A stretch of DNA of 22,830 nucleotides from a virus: positions 1 to 22,830 of IMG/VR virus record IMGVR_UViG_3300026534_000010. One strand, 5' to 3'. Below, piece after piece: positions 19,450 to 22,830 of this stretch. The notes below the pieces were generated by a model. It had not been told where the DNA came from. It made no database searches and was given only the letters and a program-made list of their open reading frames with translations. How positions within the stretch are numbered: the first letter of the stretch is position 1; each line of letters begins with the position of its first letter. The translations under genes were made by a program, and so were the position numbers.

Positions 19450-22107
19450 ATGTCCGACCTCACCGTCGCTCTCATCCTGCGCGCGGTCGACCGCCTGTCC
19501 GGCCCCGTCAAACGGGCCGGGCGGGTGGTCGGCCAACTGGCGCGAGAGGCCCGCCGCACGGGGCGGCAGATGGCCAGCGCCGGAGGCGGCGCGGAGCGCT
19601 TTGCCCGCGCCCAGCGGCAGGTGCGCGCCAGCACTGATGCGGCCACCCGTGCCGTCAAGCGGCAGGCGGAGGCCCTGCGGCGGCTGGCGCGCATGCGCGA
19701 GCAGGCGGCGCGGCAGTTGCGCCAGCAGGGGCTTGCCACAGCCGGCAAGCTGGCCGCGGCGGGCGCGGCAGCGGGCGCCGGCGCCTACGGCGTGAAGCGG
19801 CTGGTGGAAGGGGCGGTGAACCCGCTGCGCGAGGTGGAAAAGGCCAAGGGTGAGCTGGCCACGCTCGGCATTCGCAACATGCGGGCATGGGTGGATGCCG
19901 CACGCGAGGCGCAGAAGCGCATCTCCGGCATGATGGCGGCGGATTTTCTGCGCGCCGGCTATGACATCAAGAGCGCGCTGTCCAATCTCACCGATGAGGC
20001 AGCGGCCAGGATGACATTGGCCGCCGCCTGGACAGCCAAGGCCACCAAGGCCAGCGTGGCCGACATGACGACCTTGTTCTCCAGTGCCTACGGCGTGTTC
20101 AAGAGCCAGTTTCCGAAGCTGACGGATGCCCAGTTCGGCGACCTCATGGCCGGCATGACGGCAGCCGCGGTGCGTCAGTTCAAGACCACTGGCGCAGCCA
20201 TGCGGCAAGCGTTGCAGTCGGCCTCTGGTGCGCCGGCGAAGGTGGGCGTTTCCATGGCAGAGCAGTATGCCGTGCTCGGCATGTTGCAGCAGACCATGGA
20301 AGCCGGCATGGCCGGCACGGCGCTGAAGCAGTTCGCTGCCAAGGCGGCGGATGCGCAAACGCGCTTTCGGAAGAAGCTGGGCGTGAACGTGCGGCTGCTG
20401 GACAAGAAAGGCATGGTGCGTCCCATCGCGGAGATCATGGCCGAGTTGCGGCGTGCTTTCGGCGATGTGCTGGATGCACGGGAGATGGCCACCATCCAGC
20501 AGGCATTCGGCACCGAGGAAGCGGTGCGCCTGGTCGCGGCATTGTGGGGGCAGGAAAAGGCACTGCGCGCCAACGTCCGCGCCATGCGTGATGCCGCCAG
20601 CGCGGGCAGGCAGGTGGCCATCACCATGGCCATGCGCGGCATGGCCAACCTGGATGACCGGCTGGTGCTGCTGGCGCAGAAGTGGGATCTGCTCAAGCAG
20701 CAGATCGGCGAGGCCTTCCAGCCGGTGCTGGAGCGGCTTATTCCCGTCATCGGCACGATCATCGACAAGGTGAGCGTGTGGCTGCAAGAGCACCCGAAGC
20801 TGGCCTCCGGCATCGCCACCGTGGTGGTGGGCTTCGGTGCGCTGCTGGCGGTTACGGGGCCACTGATGATGGCGCTCTCCACGCTGATCGGCACGCTCAC
20901 CAAGGCCGCTTTCGCGTGGCGCCTGTTCAGCGCCGCCAGGCTGCGCGGCATGGCGGCGGAAATCAGCAGCGTGGGCGCGGCCATGGACAGCGTGGCGCGC
21001 AAGAAGTGGCGGCTGCCGCGGCTGATCTGGCGCATGGCCATCGCGCCGCTGCGCTGGGCGGCGTTCATCCCGCGGCTGGCATGGCGCGCCTTCATCGCCC
21101 CGCTGCGCTGGACGGCCACGCTGATCCCGCGCATCCCGTGGCCGCGGCTGCTGGGGCGCGGCGGGCTGGCGGCGGCTGGGCGGCTCATCGGGCGGCTGCT
21201 GGGGCGCAAGGTCATCGCCGGGCTGGCGCTGGCCATCCCCGCCATCGGCCCGGTGATCGCCGGCGCCCTGATGGCCTGGGACATCTGGGACACCATCATC
21301 AAGCCGCTGCAATGGGACAAATACATCCTGCCCACGCTCGAGGGTGCCTGGGCGGCGGTGAGGGCCAAGGCAGCGCAGGCCTGGGCCAGCGTGCGGAGCA
21401 TGACGCCGCTCGACTGGGCGCGGCTGGCGCTCACCGGCCTGCCCGGCGTCGTGGCGCGGATTATTCATGCCTTCACCGGCATTGACCTGGCAGCAGCGGG
21501 GCGGCGGATCATGCACAGCCTGTGGGCCGGGCTGAAGTCCGTGGCCGCTGGGCTGCTGGAGTGGGCGCACGGCGTGGCGCAGCGTATTGCAGGGGCGCTC
21601 GGCCTGGGGAGCAAGACGGTGCGCGGCATGCGCACCAGGAGCAGTGCGCCGCCAGCGCCGCAAACGGACATTCCCATGTTTGCGCGCGGCGGCTGGATGC
21701 GCGCCGGACAATTGGCGCTGGTGGGCGAACAGGGGCCGGAGCTGCTGTATCCCAGCCGCAGCGCCTGGGTAGCCAGCAACGACAACCTGCGCCGCCTGGC
21801 GGAGCGCGCCGCGCGCACCCGGCAGGCCCTGATGCAGGCAGCCGCCGCCGCGGTGGCCACGCCGCTAATCAGCCTGCCGCCGCAGCTGCTGTCCTTGCCG
21901 CCGTCGGCCATCACGGCTGCCGGCGCCAGCGCACCACGCGCCACGACAGCCGGCCACATGCCCGCCACACCGCAGATCACCGTGCACATGACCATCAACG
22001 TGCAGGGGCAGGCGGATGCGCGCGACATCGCGCGGGAGGTGGACAGGGCGCTGCGCCGCTCCGTGCGCTCGGCCCTGCATGACATCGACAGCGGAGGCGC
22101 GGCATGA
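19450..22107 (+). CDS. T: Tape measure protein T (P2 gpT, TP901-type core)
   Basis: An 885-residue tape measure. The N-terminus is basic coiled coil (VDRLSGPVKRAGRVVGQL). Residues about 145-380 are the TP901/PhageMin_Tail core: FLRAGYDIKSALSNLTDEA, KATKASVADMTTLFSSAYGVFK, GVSMAEQYAVLGMLQQTMEAG, and AFGTEEAVRLVAALWG. Hydrophobic helices follow near 455-485 and 595-620, with W/R-rich repeats at 522-565. The end has the conserved FARGGWMRAGQLALVGEQGPELLYP and WVASNDNLRRL. It sets tail length inside the tube and is ejected ahead of DNA. The ribosome site is weak, so coupling to E/E' is likely. Confidence 0.95.
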   Translation: MSDLTVALILRAVDRLSGPVKRAGRVVGQLAREARRTGRQMASAGGGAERFARAQRQVRASTDAATRAVKRQAEALRRLARMREQAARQLRQQGLATAGKLAAAGAAAGAGAYGVKRLVEGAVNPLREVEKAKGELATLGIRNMRAWVDAAREAQKRISGMMAADFLRAGYDIKSALSNLTDEAAARMTLAAAWTAKATKASVADMTTLFSSAYGVFKSQFPKLTDAQFGDLMAGMTAAAVRQFKTTGAAMRQALQSASGAPAKVGVSMAEQYAVLGMLQQTMEAGMAGTALKQFAAKAADAQTRFRKKLGVNVRLLDKKGMVRPIAEIMAELRRAFGDVLDAREMATIQQAFGTEEAVRLVAALWGQEKALRANVRAMRDAASAGRQVAITMAMRGMANLDDRLVLLAQKWDLLKQQIGEAFQPVLERLIPVIGTIIDKVSVWLQEHPKLASGIATVVVGFGALLAVTGPLMMALSTLIGTLTKAAFAWRLFSAARLRGMAAEISSVGAAMDSVARKKWRLPRLIWRMAIAPLRWAAFIPRLAWRAFIAPLRWTATLIPRIPWPRLLGRGGLAAAGRLIGRLLGRKVIAGLALAIPAIGPVIAGALMAWDIWDTIIKPLQWDKYILPTLEGAWAAVRAKAAQAWASVRSMTPLDWARLALTGLPGVVARIIHAFTGIDLAAAGRRIMHSLWAGLKSVAAGLLEWAHGVAQRIAGALGLGSKTVRGMRTRSSAPPAPQTDIPMFARGGWMRAGQLALVGEQGPELLYPSRSAWVASNDNLRRLAERAARTRQALMQAAAAAVATPLISLPPQLLSLPPSAITAAGASAPRATTAGHMPATPQITVHMTINVQGQADARDIAREVDRALRRSVRSALHDIDSGGAA
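21013..21156 (+). repeat. Trp/Arg-rich tandem repeat in the tape measure gene
   Basis: Residues 522-539 and 540-558 are near copies (LPRLIWRMAIAPLRWAAF and IPRLAWRAFIAPLRWTATL), and a third partial copy begins IPRIPWPRLLG. The shared core is (I/L)PR-L-x-W-R-x-x-I-A-P-L-R-W. It lies just before a hydrophobic helix (residues about 595-615). Confidence 0.75.
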
Positions 22108-22535
22108 TCATCGATCCCGGCATGGTGGTGATGATGGGCCTGGGGGCCTTTCGCTTCTCCGTCTCCGGGGCGGTCTATCAGCGGCTGACCCGTGAGGTCT
22201 CGGCGCGCTGGCCGGTGCAGGAGCGGGTGGGACGCCGCCCGGCGCTGCAGTTCACCGGCCCCGGCGTGGAGCGCCTGACGCTGGAGGGCACCATCTATCC
22301 GCACTACACCGGCGGGCTGGAGCAGATCCGCGGCATGCGGGCGCAGGCGCAGGCCGGCGCGCCGCTGATGATGGTGTCCGGGCTGGGCGACGTGTTCGGC
22401 CTGTGGGTCATCCAGACGGTGCGCGACACCGAGAGCTTCCTGCGCGCCGACGGCCTGCCGCGCAAGGTGGAGTTCACCTGCGAGCTGGCGGCCTACGGGC
22501 CGGATGGCGTGCGGCTGGGCGGAGGGCTGTTCTGA
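22104..22535 (+). CDS. U: Tail protein U (P2 gpU)
   Basis: A 143-residue protein with an ATGA overlap with the tape measure stop. The segments GMVVMMGLGAFRFSVSGAVYQRLTREVSARW, QERVGRRPALQFTGPGVERLTLEGTIYPHYTGG, and FGLWVIQTVRDTESFLRADGLPRKVEFTCELAAYGPD are the P2 GpU signature. It belongs to the central hub or tube-baseplate joint that P2-type tails need to start tube assembly. The stop forms TGATG with gene X. Confidence 0.95.
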   Translation: MIIDPGMVVMMGLGAFRFSVSGAVYQRLTREVSARWPVQERVGRRPALQFTGPGVERLTLEGTIYPHYTGGLEQIRGMRAQAQAGAPLMMVSGLGDVFGLWVIQTVRDTESFLRADGLPRKVEFTCELAAYGPDGVRLGGGLF

Positions 22536-22744
22536 TGGCCACCACCATCATCACGCAACAGGACGACCGGCTGGATCTGATCTGCCAGCGGCACTACGGC
22601 GCCTGCCGTGGCATGGTGGAGCAGGTGCTGGACGCCAACCCGCGGCTGGCCGCGCACGGCCCGCTGCTGCCCGCCGGCGTGCACATCTATCTGCCGGACA
22701 TCGCTCCGGAGCGGGAGGTGGTGCAGGTGCGCCTGTGGGATTGA
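22535..22744 (+). CDS. X: Tail protein X (P2 gpX, LysM-like)
   Basis: A 69-residue protein starting at ATG 22535 (TGATG). It reads TIITQQDDRLDLICQRHYGACRGMVEQVLDANPRLAAHGPLLPAGVHIYLPDI, a LysM-like fold typical of Phage_tail_X. In P2 X lies far upstream, between L and Y; here it lies between U and D, as in many Mu-like and pyocin-type clusters. It is thought to bind peptidoglycan or to plug the hub during assembly. Confidence 0.92.
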   Translation: MATTIITQQDDRLDLICQRHYGACRGMVEQVLDANPRLAAHGPLLPAGVHIYLPDIAPEREVVQVRLWD

Positions 22745-22756
22745 GGGGCGGTGCCG

Positions 22757-22830
22757 ATGACGCCGGACTTTCGCATCGAGGTTGACGGGCAGGATGCCAC
22801 CGGGCGCATCAATGACCGGCTGCTGCGGTT
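22757..22830 (+). CDS. D: Tail hub protein D (P2 gpD), N-terminal part; cut by the window edge
   Basis: From ATG 22757 the frame is open to the edge and reads MTPDFRIEVDGQDATGRIND then RLLR. This opening, PDFR-x-x-V-D-G-x-D-x-T-x-x-I-x-D-R-L, is typical of the GPD (late control D) family, and the order T-U-X-D is the standard one. D forms the trimeric hub that joins tube, spike V and baseplate. GTG 22751 is another possible start. Only 24 residues are visible. Confidence 0.85.
   Translation, partial: MTPDFRIEVDGQDATGRINDRLLR

Noticed and set aside
17066-21711. Minus-strand open frames of 626 and 769 codons opposite sheath, tube and tape measure genes
   Set aside because: Same artefact of high third-position GC; histidine-, glutamine- and leucine-rich translation without domain features.
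1-22830. tRNA genes, CRISPR arrays, insertion sequences, integrase or attachment sites, intrinsic terminators with T-runs
   Set aside because: None was seen on reading through; apart from 6447-6812 there is almost no non-coding space for them. A tRNA or terminator program would be needed to exclude weak cases.

Overview
The window lies inside the late (morphogenesis) region of a G+C-rich temperate Mu-like phage or prophage. The DNA is very rich in G and C with strong third-position GC bias, genes are packed end to end, and the products resemble those of proteobacterial transposable phages. The host is probably a high-GC beta- or gammaproteobacterium; the sequence alone does not allow a species call. 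Both ends cut genes: a small membrane protein at the left edge and tail protein D at the right edge.

Layout, left to right. (1) 2-680: end of the lysis cassette (small membrane protein, putative inner spanin, Rz1-like outer-membrane lipoprotein). (2) 677-6446: Mu-type packaging and head-entry genes: DUF2730 (gp25-like), gp26-like, gp27-like small terminase, gp28 large terminase, gp29/DUF935 portal, and gp30/F head morphogenesis with an extra C-terminal domain. (3) 6447-7953: an interruption of about 1.5 kb that looks like a moron. It holds a non-coding stretch with a hairpin, a two-helix membrane protein on the + strand and, converging on it and overlapping its 3' end, the only credible minus-strand gene in the window. 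(4) 7954-10268: Mu-type capsid genes: protease gpI with an in-frame internal scaffold start, a decoration-like protein, and major capsid gpT. (5) 10283-12039: head-tail connection genes (HI1506-like, gp36/DUF1320, gpG/S-like, gp37-like). (6) 12039-22830: a complete P2-type contractile tail module in the order V, small ORF, W, J, I, H-like fibre, second fibre or spike, fibre-associated protein, YiiX-like hydrolase, FI sheath, FII tube, E with -1 frameshift E', T tape measure, U, X, D.

Apart from the minus-strand gene everything reads rightward, with ATGA/TGATG overlaps and good ribosome sites, so the region is probably one long late transcript with translational coupling. It encodes a Mu-type head (packaging motor, portal, protease and scaffold, capsid) joined to a P2-type contractile tail (baseplate, spike, fibres, sheath, tube, tape measure).

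Most unusual points: the moron locus between head genes F and I with its convergent overlapping gene pair; the toxin-like C-terminal domain on the F protein; exact 27-residue repeats at the end of tail protein I; a PAAR-like tip on the spike V without metal-binding histidines; a U UUU UUC frameshift site for E/E'; and tryptophan/arginine-rich tandem repeats in the tape measure.
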